From: CAZIWJ01 sp964542855
GTDB lineage: Bacteria > Bacteroidota > Bacteroidia > Cytophagales > Cyclobacteriaceae
Length of the DNA stretch: 30,927 bases
Assembly (NCBI GenBank): GCA_964542855.1
Contig: CAZIWJ010000007.1
Location: 1-30,927, forward strand
Direction of reading: 5' to 3'
The position numbers were made by a program, and so were the translations under genes. Below the pieces are notes generated by a model that was given only the letters and a program-made list of their open reading frames with translations, was not told the DNA's origin and did not search any database. The first letter of the stretch is position 1. Every line of letters begins with the position of its first letter. This document shows, in pieces, positions 1-8,367 of the stretch.

Positions 1-917
1 AGAACAGTTCCGGTTTGTTTCACCGATTTACCCACTCCTGACTGCGCCCCGATCTGGGTTTTGTCGGCAATTCTAATGTGCCCGCCGATGCCTACCTGGC
101 CACCAACCTGGCAGAATTTACCTATTTTCGCCGACCCGGCAATCCCGGTTAATGCCGCTACCACCGTATGGCTGCCAATTTCCACATTATGCCCCACCTG
201 AACATGATTATCGAGTTTAACGCCCTCATTTAGCCGGGTTGATGAAAACGTGGCCCGGTCAACGGTGGTATTGGCACCAATATCAACGTGGTCGCCAATA
301 ATAACATTACCAAGTTGGGGAATGGTTTTGTAAGAACCATCGCGCTGCGGGGCAAAGCCAAAGCCGTCGCTACCGATTACCACCCCGGCATGAATAGTAC
401 AGGATTTACCGATAACCGTACGCTCGTAAACTTTCACCCCGGCAAAAAGGGTGGTATCCTCACCAACGGTTACCTGGTTGCCCACGTAAGTGTTCGGGTA
501 AATTTTTACACGGTCGGCAATGCGGGTATTTTTGCCAATGTAGGCAAAGGCGCCAATGTATACATCCTGGCCAATTTCAGCACTTTCATCAATGAAAGAA
601 GGTTGTTCAATACCGGTTTTACTATCGGTAATCTGCTCTTTGTATGCATCCAGTAATTGTGAGAACGCCACGTAGGGGTCTTTTACCCGGATAAGGGAAG
701 TACGGATTTCATTTTTCGGTTTAAACGTATCTGCTACAATTACCGCGGAGGCCCTGCTGTTGTAAATGTAGGGTTCGTATTTGGGATTCGATAAAAAAGC
801 GATGGTACCCGGACCGGCTTCTTCTATAGAAGCTACGCTGTGTACCTTCTCTTCTTCATTGCCTTCTACCCTACCCTGGATTAATTGCGCTACAACCTTT
901 AGTGTAAATTCAACCAT
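1..917 (-). CDS. lpxD: UDP-3-O-acylglucosamine N-acyltransferase LpxD (partial, C-terminus beyond window)
   Basis: LpxD adds the second, N-linked acyl chain to UDP-3-O-acylglucosamine in lipid A synthesis, in the cytoplasm. Reading the minus strand from the ATG at 915-917 gives 305 uninterrupted codons with no stop before the left edge. The N-terminal ~100 residues match the LpxD uridine-binding domain (SIEEAGPGTIAFLSNPKY). From about residue 110 there is a left-handed beta-helix of hexapeptide repeats (IGAFAYIGKNTRIAD and many more). The catalytic histidine lies in LDNHVQVGHNVEIG, followed by LTGIAGSAKIGKF, a family signature. The family is usually about 340 residues, so roughly 35-40 are missing. 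The start is 22 bp after the HD-domain gene, suggesting co-transcription. In Bacteroidota lpxC/fabZ and lpxA often follow; that would lie outside the window. Confidence 0.96.
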   Translation of the reverse strand, partial: MVEFTLKVVAQLIQGRVEGNEEEKVHSVASIEEAGPGTIAFLSNPKYEPYIYNSRASAVIVADTFKPKNEIRTSLIRVKDPYVAFSQLLDAYKEQITDSKTGIEQPSFIDESAEIGQDVYIGAFAYIGKNTRIADRVKIYPNTYVGNQVTVGEDTTLFAGVKVYERTVIGKSCTIHAGVVIGSDGFGFAPQRDGSYKTIPQLGNVIIGDHVDIGANTTVDRATFSSTRLNEGVKLDNHVQVGHNVEIGSHTVVAALTGIAGSAKIGKFCQVGGQVGIGGHIRIADKTQIGAQSGVGKSVKQTGTV

Positions 918-939
918 TCACTAAAATATTTCCTACTTA

Positions 940-2181
940 TTAATTTGGCAAATTTACTCCTTTAGGCCAGCATAGATAATATTTTTTTACAATTTTGGTC
1001 ATTGCGCTAAAATTTGGTAAATCAGATGCCTGTTCCAGTACCTCAACCTGCCCACTTTTGGTTAATATACGAATAGGTTCGTTTAATCCGTGATAGGCTG
1101 CATTGCTTACTTCGCCCTGCTCGTAGAAAAAGGTAGCTTCTTCTTCTCCAACCCCCATTTGCCTGCTTATCTCTTGCTTTACCTGGTTTAACCGGGAGGC
1201 TGCTGCCCGGTTATCGTTTAGCCGGATCCGGAACAGATTCCGGTTAATTATCCAGTTACTCAATTTACTCAGCACTACATCTTCATGATTCACCCATTGT
1301 TTAATGGCATACCAGATGTCGTGATCATCCAGTTCGGTGTAGTGTTTCAGCAGGGTAGCCGGCTCAATAACCCCGCCTTCCCGGTAAGCCCTGCTTAACA
1401 GGTAACGCAGGGAATCGCCGGCAAACACCTCTGCGCCCCGGTTAATTAAAACCCGGGCGCGGTTCAACAGGGCTACCAGCATGCGTTCGGCGCTGATGCT
1501 TGTTTTATGCAGGTACACCTGCCAGTACATGAGCCGGCGGGCGTAGAGAAAATTTTCAATACTGTAAATCCCTTTTTGCTCAACCACCAGGTTATCGTTG
1601 GCAACGTAGAGCATTTTAATAATCCGGTCGGCACCGATGGCCCCTTCCGAAACCCCGGTGTAGAAACAATCGCGCTTCAGGTAGTCGAGGCGGTCTATAT
1701 CGAGCTGGCCAGATACCAGCTGGTGAAAGAAATGCCGCTCGTAGCGGTCGGTGAAAATATCGTAGGCCAGCTGAACAGGTTTACCAAAAGTTACTATTAG
1801 TTTAGCCATGATTTGCTGTGAAAAGTACTCGTGGCTGTGTTCAGGAACCAGGGTGTATTCCAGGGCGTGGGAGAAGGGACTGTGCCCTACGTCGTGGAGC
1901 AAAATAGCAATAAGCGTGGCTTCGAACTCCTCATCGCTGATTTCCAGTTGTTTACTCCTCAGGCTATCGAGGGCGACTTGCATCAGGTGCATGGCCCCCA
2001 GCGCATGATGGAATCGGGTGTGCGTGGCGCCCGGGTACACCAACTCGGTTAAACCCAGCTGTTTTATCCGTCGTAACCGTTGTACATAAGGGTGCATGAT
2101 AATTTCGTACACCCTGTCGCTGTACAGATTAATAAACCCGTACACCGGATCGTTGAATACTTTTTTCTTGTTTCCTTCCAA
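940..2181 (-). CDS. HD-domain phosphohydrolase, SAMHD1/dGTPase-like
   Basis: This 413-residue protein belongs to the HD superfamily of metal-dependent phosphohydrolases, in the branch with SAMHD1 and dGTPases. The motif set is complete: TRFHHALG gives the first His (about residue 58), LLHDVGHSPFSH gives the His-Asp pair (96-97), and QLDIDRLDYLKRD (159-171) gives the last Asp. A dNTP or other nucleotide substrate is possible, but I cannot derive it from sequence. The gene is the first of a minus-strand pair with lpxD (22 bp gap). It is divergent from porX with 91 bp between the two starts, which must hold both promoters. HD proteins of this type next to lpxD are familiar in Bacteroidota; whether they affect lipid A synthesis is unknown to me. 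Confidence 0.9.
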   Translation of the reverse strand: MEGNKKKVFNDPVYGFINLYSDRVYEIIMHPYVQRLRRIKQLGLTELVYPGATHTRFHHALGAMHLMQVALDSLRSKQLEISDEEFEATLIAILLHDVGHSPFSHALEYTLVPEHSHEYFSQQIMAKLIVTFGKPVQLAYDIFTDRYERHFFHQLVSGQLDIDRLDYLKRDCFYTGVSEGAIGADRIIKMLYVANDNLVVEQKGIYSIENFLYARRLMYWQVYLHKTSISAERMLVALLNRARVLINRGAEVFAGDSLRYLLSRAYREGGVIEPATLLKHYTELDDHDIWYAIKQWVNHEDVVLSKLSNWIINRNLFRIRLNDNRAAASRLNQVKQEISRQMGVGEEEATFFYEQGEVSNAAYHGLNEPIRILTKSGQVEVLEQASDLPNFSAMTKIVKKYYLCWPKGVNLPN

Positions 2182-2272
2182 TAGAAAATATTATTCGGCT
2201 CTGGAATACATACTATAAAAGCCCCTGGCTTGTTTATATTGTAAGAAACAGTAAACCAGTAACCCTGCCACC

Positions 2273-3832
2273 ATGCAAAGCTACAAGATTTTATGGGCCG
2301 ACGACGAAATTGACCTGCTAAAACCACATACCTTATTCCTGGAGAATAAAGGTTATCAGGTTATTACGGTAAACAGCGGGGCCGATGCGCTCGATGCGGT
2401 GGAACAGGATCAATTTGATGTAATTTTCCTGGACGAAAATATGCCCGGCATGACCGGCCTGGAAACACTGGAGAAAATTAAGGAAATCCGCCCCAGCCTT
2501 CCGGTAATTATGATAACCAAGAGCGAGGAGGAAATGATCATGGAGCAGGCCATCGGCGCCAAAATAAGCGATTACCTGATTAAACCGCTGAACCCAAACC
2601 AAATTTTGCTTTCGGTGAAGAAAATACTCGATAATAAGCGCCTGGTATCGGCAAAAACCAACCAGAGTTACCAGCAGGACTTTCAGAATATCAGTATGGC
2701 GTTTTCCGATGATATGTCGCACGAGGAATGGGTAGATATTTACAAGAAACTGGTATACTGGGAGCTAAAGATTGATGAAACAGAAGACAAGAGCATGTCG
2801 GAAGTTCTTAACATGCAAAAAGAGGAAGCCAACGCCAGTTTTGCCCGGTTTATCGACGACCATTACCACGGCTGGCTCACCGACCCCGAGAGTGACAAGC
2901 CCGTTCTTTCGCATCAGTTAATGAACAAAAAGGTGTTCCCGCTGCTAGCGGAAAGTGAAACGCTTTTTTTCATCGTCATTGACAACCTGCGCTACGACCA
3001 GTGGAAAATACTGGAACCGATTATTACGGATTATTTCAATGTGGCAGACGAGCAGGCTTACTTCTCTATTCTACCTACCACGACGGCTTTTGCCCGGAAT
3101 GCGGTTTTTTCCGGACAGATGCCTTCGGAAATGGCAAAAAAGCACCCCGACTTATGGGTAAATGATACCGAAGAAGAAGGAAAGAATAACGCCGAACACC
3201 AGTTCCTACAACACCAGCTGAAGCGCAGGAAGCTGGATATTAAAACCAGTTATCATAAAATCGTTCATACCCAACAGGGCAGGCAGCTCATCGATAACCT
3301 AAAGAACCTGCTGCATAATCCGCTGAATGCAGTAGTTTACAACTTTGTGGATATGTTGTCGCATGCCCGCACCGACCTGCAGATGATCCGCGACCTGGCC
3401 CCCGACGAAGCGGCTTATCGTTCCATTACCCGTTCGTGGTTTCTTCACTCGCCCCTGCTCGATATGCTGAAAAAACTTTCCTCACTGGGAATCCGGGTGG
3501 TACTTACTACCGATCACGGAACCATCCGGGTACAAAAACCGGTTAAAATTATTGGCGACCGGAACACCAACACCAACTTACGGTACAAGCAGGGTAAAAA
3601 TCTGAACTGCTCCAGCAACAAGGTATTCACCATGAACGACCCCACGGCCTATAACCTTCCCAAAACAAATGTTTCTACCACTTATGTATTCGCTACACAA
3701 GATACCTTTTTTGCTTACCCCAATAATTACAACTATTATGCAAAGTATTACCGCGATACATTCCAGCACGGAGGGATATCGCTGGAGGAAGTAATCGTGC
3801 CTTTTGTTGTTCTGCACCCTAAAAGCAGCTAG
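2273..3832 (+). CDS. porX: PorX-type response regulator with PglZ phosphatase-like domain
   Basis: The protein has 519 residues in two parts. Residues 1-120 are a receiver domain with acidic D10/D11, phospho-acceptor D54 (FLDENMPG), T82 and K104 (YLIKPLNP). The rest is a PglZ/alkaline-phosphatase-like domain with probable metal ligands D237 (FFIVIDNLRYDQW), T269-T271 (LPTTTAFARNAVFSG), D360/H364 (DMLSHAR) and D414-H415 (TTDHGT). This is the architecture and length of PorX, which controls type IX secretion genes in Porphyromonas and Flavobacterium, acting with PorY and the ECF factor SigP; its PglZ domain has been reported to be a zinc-dependent phosphodiesterase. All expected residues are present, so I infer an active protein. 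No histidine kinase is adjacent, which is typical because PorY is encoded elsewhere. It heads an operon with tsaE and an ald-like gene. Confidence 0.95.
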   Translation: MQSYKILWADDEIDLLKPHTLFLENKGYQVITVNSGADALDAVEQDQFDVIFLDENMPGMTGLETLEKIKEIRPSLPVIMITKSEEEMIMEQAIGAKISDYLIKPLNPNQILLSVKKILDNKRLVSAKTNQSYQQDFQNISMAFSDDMSHEEWVDIYKKLVYWELKIDETEDKSMSEVLNMQKEEANASFARFIDDHYHGWLTDPESDKPVLSHQLMNKKVFPLLAESETLFFIVIDNLRYDQWKILEPIITDYFNVADEQAYFSILPTTTAFARNAVFSGQMPSEMAKKHPDLWVNDTEEEGKNNAEHQFLQHQLKRRKLDIKTSYHKIVHTQQGRQLIDNLKNLLHNPLNAVVYNFVDMLSHARTDLQMIRDLAPDEAAYRSITRSWFLHSPLLDMLKKLSSLGIRVVLTTDHGTIRVQKPVKIIGDRNTNTNLRYKQGKNLNCSSNKVFTMNDPTAYNLPKTNVSTTYVFATQDTFFAYPNNYNYYAKYYRDTFQHGGISLEEVIVPFVVLHPKSS

Positions 3833-3842
3833 CTCATTGGAA

Positions 3843-4253
3843 ATGACTTATGATTTGAATAACATTCAGCAGGCCGCCGGTAAGCTTTTAGAAGTGGCAG
3901 GCGATGAAAAGGTATGGGCATTTTATGGTATCATGGGTTCAGGGAAAACTACCTTAATCAGGGCCCTGGGCAAGAAAATGGGTATTGTAGATCAGATGAA
4001 TAGTCCTACATTTGCACTGGTAAATGAATATGCAGACCTACACGGGAATCCGGTTTACCACTTCGATTGCTATCGGATAAACCATGAGGAAGAAGCTCTG
4101 GATGCCGGTATAGCTGAATATTTCTATTCGGGTAGTCTGTGCCTGGTAGAATGGCCTGAAAAAATTGCTAACCTGTTGCCTGATTCATTTTTGCAGGTTC
4201 AACTGGAATTACTAACCCCCGACACCAGAAAGCTAGAGACCAGAAGAATATGA
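3843..4253 (+). CDS. tsaE: tRNA threonylcarbamoyladenosine biosynthesis ATPase TsaE
   Basis: TsaE is the P-loop ATPase that works with TsaB and TsaD to make the t6A modification on tRNAs reading ANN codons. From the ATG at 3843 the product has 136 residues, normal for the family. Visible motifs are the Walker A loop GIMGSGKTTLIRALG, then NSPTFALVNEY, HFDCYRI and the C-terminal LVEWPEK, in the standard order. An in-frame start at 3804 would overlap porX by 29 bp and add 13 residues before the conserved beginning, so I prefer 3843, which starts 10 bp after the porX stop. The stop TGA overlaps the next ATG (ATGA, 4250-4253), implying translational coupling with the ald-like gene. Confidence 0.95.
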   Translation: MTYDLNNIQQAAGKLLEVAGDEKVWAFYGIMGSGKTTLIRALGKKMGIVDQMNSPTFALVNEYADLHGNPVYHFDCYRINHEEEALDAGIAEYFYSGSLCLVEWPEKIANLLPDSFLQVQLELLTPDTRKLETRRI

Positions 4254-5476
4254 CCGAGCGTTCAAAATCCGACATTAAAGAACTCGCCCAGGAGCAGGCG
4301 CTATACCCCCAGGAGCAGGTGGCCGTTGTGGCAGAAGGAAAAAAGTCATTGGAAATTGGCATTCCAAATGAAATAGCCATGCAGGAGCGGCGCATTCCGT
4401 TAACCCCGGAAGCAGTAGTAGTACTGGTTCAGAATGGGCACACCATTAAAATTGAGGCTAACTCCGGTGTTTCGGCCAATTTTGCCGATAATACGTACAG
4501 CGATGCCGGCGCAAAAATTGTTTACAGTGCCAGGGAAGCCCTTGAAGCCAGTATCGTGTTAAAAGTTGAACCTCCAACCCTGGAAGAAATTGAGTTAATG
4601 AAAGCTGGGTCTACGCTTATTTCTGCGCTGCAGCTGGGTAACCAGACCCCCGAGTACATCCAGGCCATGAACCGCAAGCGCATTACGGCCGTGGCCTTTG
4701 AATACCTGGAAGATGTAGTGGGCAGCATGCCGGTTGTCCGGGCCATGAGCGAAATAGCCGGAAGTACCGTAATGATGATTGCCGCTCATTATTTATCCAG
4801 TGTATCGCAAGGAAAAGGAATTATTCTGGGTGGAATTACCGGGGTACCTCCTACCCGGGTTGTAATATTGGGAGCAGGTACGGTGGGAGAATATGCCGCC
4901 CGGGCCGCTATTGGTTTCGGGGCACAGATCCAGATATTCGACAGCCAGCTGTACAAGCTGAAACGGATTAAACAGGCTTTGGGCCACCAGGTATTCACCT
5001 CAACCATGGATGAAGCCACACTGGCCGAATGTTTGGAAAGCGCCGATGTGGTAATTGGGGCTATCCGTTCGGAAACCGGCCGCAGCCCGGTAGTGGTTAG
5101 CGAGGAGATGGTAGCGAACATGAAACAGGAGTCGGTAATTATTGACGTCAGTATTGACCAGGGCGGGTGCGTGGAAACTTCGGAACTGACCACTTTTCAG
5201 AAACCTGTTTTCAGGAAGTATAACGTAATTCATTACTGTATTCCGAATATTCCTTCTCGCGTGGCCCGCACCGCCAGCCAGGCACTAAGTAATATCTTTT
5301 CGCCCATTATCCAGAAGATTCACGACGTAGGGGGCATCGACAACATGATTTACGCCAATCGCTGGTTTATGAACGGGGTGTATACCTACCGGGGTAACCT
5401 AACCCACCCGAACGTAGCCCGGAAAATGGGCATGAAGCACAAAGACCTTAATCTGCTCATGGCTGCCCGCTTTTAG
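4250..5476 (+). CDS. Alanine dehydrogenase/transhydrogenase-family protein (active-site His replaced)
   Basis: A 408-residue member of the alanine dehydrogenase / PntA N-terminal family. Known alanine dehydrogenases interconvert L-alanine and pyruvate with NAD. Seen here: about 35 extra N-terminal residues, QERRIPLTPEAV with the substrate Arg (R47/R48), LKVEPP with the Lys (K105), a Rossmann motif VILGAGTVGEYAAR (208-216), SIDQGGCVE with Asp (D303), and IPNIPSRVARTAS. The catalytic His of characterised enzymes (H96 in Mycobacterium tuberculosis Ald, FLHLA) aligns with Gln128 in SALQLGNQ. So the fold and NAD site are safe, but the alanine dehydrogenase activity is not. The start overlaps tsaE by 4 bp. 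The stop codon overlaps that of polA on the other strand. Confidence 0.88.
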   Translation: MTERSKSDIKELAQEQALYPQEQVAVVAEGKKSLEIGIPNEIAMQERRIPLTPEAVVVLVQNGHTIKIEANSGVSANFADNTYSDAGAKIVYSAREALEASIVLKVEPPTLEEIELMKAGSTLISALQLGNQTPEYIQAMNRKRITAVAFEYLEDVVGSMPVVRAMSEIAGSTVMMIAAHYLSSVSQGKGIILGGITGVPPTRVVILGAGTVGEYAARAAIGFGAQIQIFDSQLYKLKRIKQALGHQVFTSTMDEATLAECLESADVVIGAIRSETGRSPVVVSEEMVANMKQESVIIDVSIDQGGCVETSELTTFQKPVFRKYNVIHYCIPNIPSRVARTASQALSNIFSPIIQKIHDVGGIDNMIYANRWFMNGVYTYRGNLTHPNVARKMGMKHKDLNLLMAARF

Positions 5477-8241
5477 TGGGCGTCTAGCCAGTTATCGGCA
5501 AATCCGGCTTCCACTTCCATGGGTACCTGAAGGGGCATTGCTTCTTTCATCAGGCGAACCACGTTTTCTTTCATCACGTCTTTTTCGTTTTTATGCACGT
5601 CGAAAACCAGTTCATCGTGAACCTGCAAAATCATTTGCGATTGTAGCTTTTCCCGGGTCATCCACCGGAAAACGTTTACCATGGCTACTTTAATCATATC
5701 GGCTGCACTTCCCTGAATCGGGGTGTTAATGGCGTTCCGTTCGGCGTAGCCTTTCAGGGTATTATTAGCCGAATTGATGTCGCGCAGAAAACGCTTACGC
5801 CCCATGTGGGTGCTTACATACCCGGTTTTGCGGGCTTCTTCCTTCACCTTATCCATGTAGGCTTTTACCGCGGGGAACTCTTCAAAATAGGCTTTAATGA
5901 TATCTGATGCCTCGCTACGGGGAATGCTGAGCCGCTGCGAAAGGCCAAAGGCAGAAATACCGTATATGATTCCAAAGTTGGCCGTTTTGGCTTTCCGGCG
6001 CATATCTTTATCTACTTCATCGAGCGAAATCTTGAAAATTTTGCTGGCCGTGGTTGCATGAATATCTCTACCGTTCTGAAAGGCTTCAATCATGCTTTCA
6101 TCTTCAGCAAAGGCGGCCATAATGCGGAGCTCTATTTGTGAATAATCGGCAGCCATCAGGGTAAAGTCTTTGCTGCGGGGTTCGAAAGCCCTTCGGATTA
6201 AACGGCCTTTTTCCGTTCGGATGGGGATATTTTGCAAGTTCGGGTTCGTGGAACTCAGCCGGCCTGTAGAGGTTACCGTCTGGTTAAACGAAGTATGAAT
6301 GCGCTGATCGCGCTTATAAATTAGCTTGGGGAGCGCATCCACATAGGTATTCTTCAGCTTTACCAGCTCGCGGTAGTCGAGAATCCGGGAGGCAATTTTA
6401 TGCTCAATGGCCAGCTTACTGAGAATTTCCTCTCCGGTAGCGTACTGCCCCGATTTGGTTTTTTTCGGCTTATCGTCAAGTTTCAGTTTATCGAAAAGGA
6501 TATCACCAAGTTGCTTGGGTGAGCCAATGTTGAACGATTCACCGGCCATTTCAAAAACTTCTTTTTCAATGGCTGTTATATCTTCACCCAGTTCCCTGGA
6601 AGTCTGCTTCAGGGTTTCGTCGTTAACCCGGATGCCTTCGTATTCCATTTCAGTAAGTACCGGGATCAGCGGAATTTCTACTTCGTAGAATAGCTTTTGC
6701 AGCTCGTTCTTTTTCAGGAGAGGTTCCAGCTTTTCTTTCAGTTGCAGGGTAATGTCGGCATCTTCCCCGGCATACTCGGCAAGTTTGTTGAGCGGTACAT
6801 CGCGCATGCTGCCCTGGTTTTTCCCTTTTCCACCGATTAGCGATTCGATTGACACCGGCTCGTAGTCGAGGTAGTTTTCTGCTAACGCGTTCATGTTATG
6901 CCGACCTTCGGGGTCGATAAGGTAGTGGGCAACCATGGTATCGAACAAGTTTTTCCCTACCCTGATTCCGTATTTGCGCAGCACCAGCAGGTCGTATTTT
7001 AGGTTCTGCCCGATAATCAGCTTTTCATCCGACTCTAGCACCTCCCGGAAGGTTTCCACTTCTTTTTTAGCAGTATCAAAATCACCGGATACCGGAATGT
7101 ACCAGGCTTCGTGGGGCTTCATAGCAAAGGAAATGCCAACCAGGTTTGCTTTCTGGGCTACCAGGCTATCGGTTTCAGTATCGAAGCAGTAAGCATCGGT
7201 TTTCCTCAATGCAGCCAGCAGCTTATCTTTTTTTTCGTCACTGTCTACTAAAATGTAATCATGATTAACAGAAGCAATGGTTTTTAATTCTTTATCGGCC
7301 GCTTTTTCTTTCTCCTGCCCGAAAAGGCTGGTTTGCCTGAATGAAGCCGGCTGGCCGGGTTCTTCTCCGAATACGCGTTTACCCAGGGTACGGAATTCCA
7401 GTTCGTGGAACAGCCCCCGGAGTTGTTCTTCATCGGGTGAAGAGTATTCCAGGCTATCGGCGTTGAAATCGAGGGGTACCGAGGTATCAATGGTTGCCAG
7501 CTCCTTCGACAAAATGCCCTGCTTACCATACTCGGTAATCTTTTCCTTTTGCTTACCCTTAAGCTGGTCGGCTCCTGCTACAATGGCTTCAACGCTGCCA
7601 AACTGCTTTAGCAACTTAGACGCTGTTTTGGCACCGATTCCGGGAATACCGGGAATGTTATCCACGCTGTCGCCCTGTAACCCCAGGATATCGCAAACCT
7701 GTTCTACTTTATCGATATCGAATTTTTTCAGCACTTCTTCAACTCCGAGTACTTCCACGCTATTGCCCATGTAGGCCGGCTTGTAGAGTTTAATACGCTC
7801 ATCTACCAGCTGGCAATAATCTTTATCCGGGGTCATCATGAACACTTCATAGCCTTCAGCGGAGGCTTTTTTGGCAAATGTACCTATGATATCATCGGCT
7901 TCGTACCCTTTCAGTTCCAGCCCTTTAATATTAAATGCCTCAACTATTTTTTTTACGTAAGGGATGGCTACCCTGATATCTTCAGGTTGCTCTTCCCGGT
8001 TGGCCTTGTATTCCTGGTATTGATCGTGACGGAAAGTAGGGCCATCGGCATCGAAGGCAACAGCAATGTGGGTGGGCTGCTCATTACTGATAATATCCCA
8101 CAACGAATTGGTGAACCCCAGGGCTGCCCCGGTATTCATTCCTTTGGAGTTGACTCTGGGGTTTTTAGAAAAGGCGAAGTGGGCGCGATAAATCAGCGCC
8201 ATTGCATCGAGAAGGAAGAGGGTATTTTTCTTTGAATTCAT
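5473..8241 (-). CDS. polA: DNA polymerase I (with 5'-3' and 3'-5' exonuclease domains)
   Basis: PolA fills gaps and removes RNA primers in replication and repair. The ATG at 8239-8241 gives MNSKKNTLFLLDAMALIYRA, the standard N-terminus, and 922 residues. An upstream in-frame ATG at 8355 adds 38 unrelated residues and is rejected. Domains in order: 5' nuclease (1-290, with GYEADDIIG and a GIPGIGAKTAS helix-hairpin-helix); 3'-5' proofreading exonuclease with D354/E356 (FDTETDS), D417 (NLKYD) and D494/D496, so proofreading appears intact; polymerase with motif A DYSQIELR (D699), motif B RRKAKTANFGIIYG (F756 at the dNTP-selecting position) and motif C LQVHDELVF (D876-E877). It ends with NWLDAH. 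It is 126 bp downstream of the S41 protease gene. Confidence 0.97.
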   Translation of the reverse strand: MNSKKNTLFLLDAMALIYRAHFAFSKNPRVNSKGMNTGAALGFTNSLWDIISNEQPTHIAVAFDADGPTFRHDQYQEYKANREEQPEDIRVAIPYVKKIVEAFNIKGLELKGYEADDIIGTFAKKASAEGYEVFMMTPDKDYCQLVDERIKLYKPAYMGNSVEVLGVEEVLKKFDIDKVEQVCDILGLQGDSVDNIPGIPGIGAKTASKLLKQFGSVEAIVAGADQLKGKQKEKITEYGKQGILSKELATIDTSVPLDFNADSLEYSSPDEEQLRGLFHELEFRTLGKRVFGEEPGQPASFRQTSLFGQEKEKAADKELKTIASVNHDYILVDSDEKKDKLLAALRKTDAYCFDTETDSLVAQKANLVGISFAMKPHEAWYIPVSGDFDTAKKEVETFREVLESDEKLIIGQNLKYDLLVLRKYGIRVGKNLFDTMVAHYLIDPEGRHNMNALAENYLDYEPVSIESLIGGKGKNQGSMRDVPLNKLAEYAGEDADITLQLKEKLEPLLKKNELQKLFYEVEIPLIPVLTEMEYEGIRVNDETLKQTSRELGEDITAIEKEVFEMAGESFNIGSPKQLGDILFDKLKLDDKPKKTKSGQYATGEEILSKLAIEHKIASRILDYRELVKLKNTYVDALPKLIYKRDQRIHTSFNQTVTSTGRLSSTNPNLQNIPIRTEKGRLIRRAFEPRSKDFTLMAADYSQIELRIMAAFAEDESMIEAFQNGRDIHATTASKIFKISLDEVDKDMRRKAKTANFGIIYGISAFGLSQRLSIPRSEASDIIKAYFEEFPAVKAYMDKVKEEARKTGYVSTHMGRKRFLRDINSANNTLKGYAERNAINTPIQGSAADMIKVAMVNVFRWMTREKLQSQMILQVHDELVFDVHKNEKDVMKENVVRLMKEAMPLQVPMEVEAGFADNWLDAH

Positions 8242-8367
8242 AGACTCAAAATTAGTAATATCTTTTTCAATTGGTAGAAAAGAGTTGCTCCAATGCGGTA
8301 GTCTGTGAATAAAGAAAAGCGTCTTTTTACGATACGCCCCAGCCTGTGCTGGCAAAATAATTTTTTT

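Noticed and set aside
288..656. 122-codon plus-strand open frame
   Set aside because: It is antisense to lpxD, whose minus-strand frame gives a clear hexapeptide-repeat protein across the same bases.
3804..3842. Longer tsaE start overlapping porX
   Set aside because: The added 13 residues are just the other-frame reading of the porX end, and the conserved TsaE sequence starts at 3843.
8242..8355. N-terminal extension of polA from the ATG at 8355
   Set aside because: The extra 38 residues precede the standard PolA start MNSKKNTLFLLDAMALIY and resemble no PolA domain.
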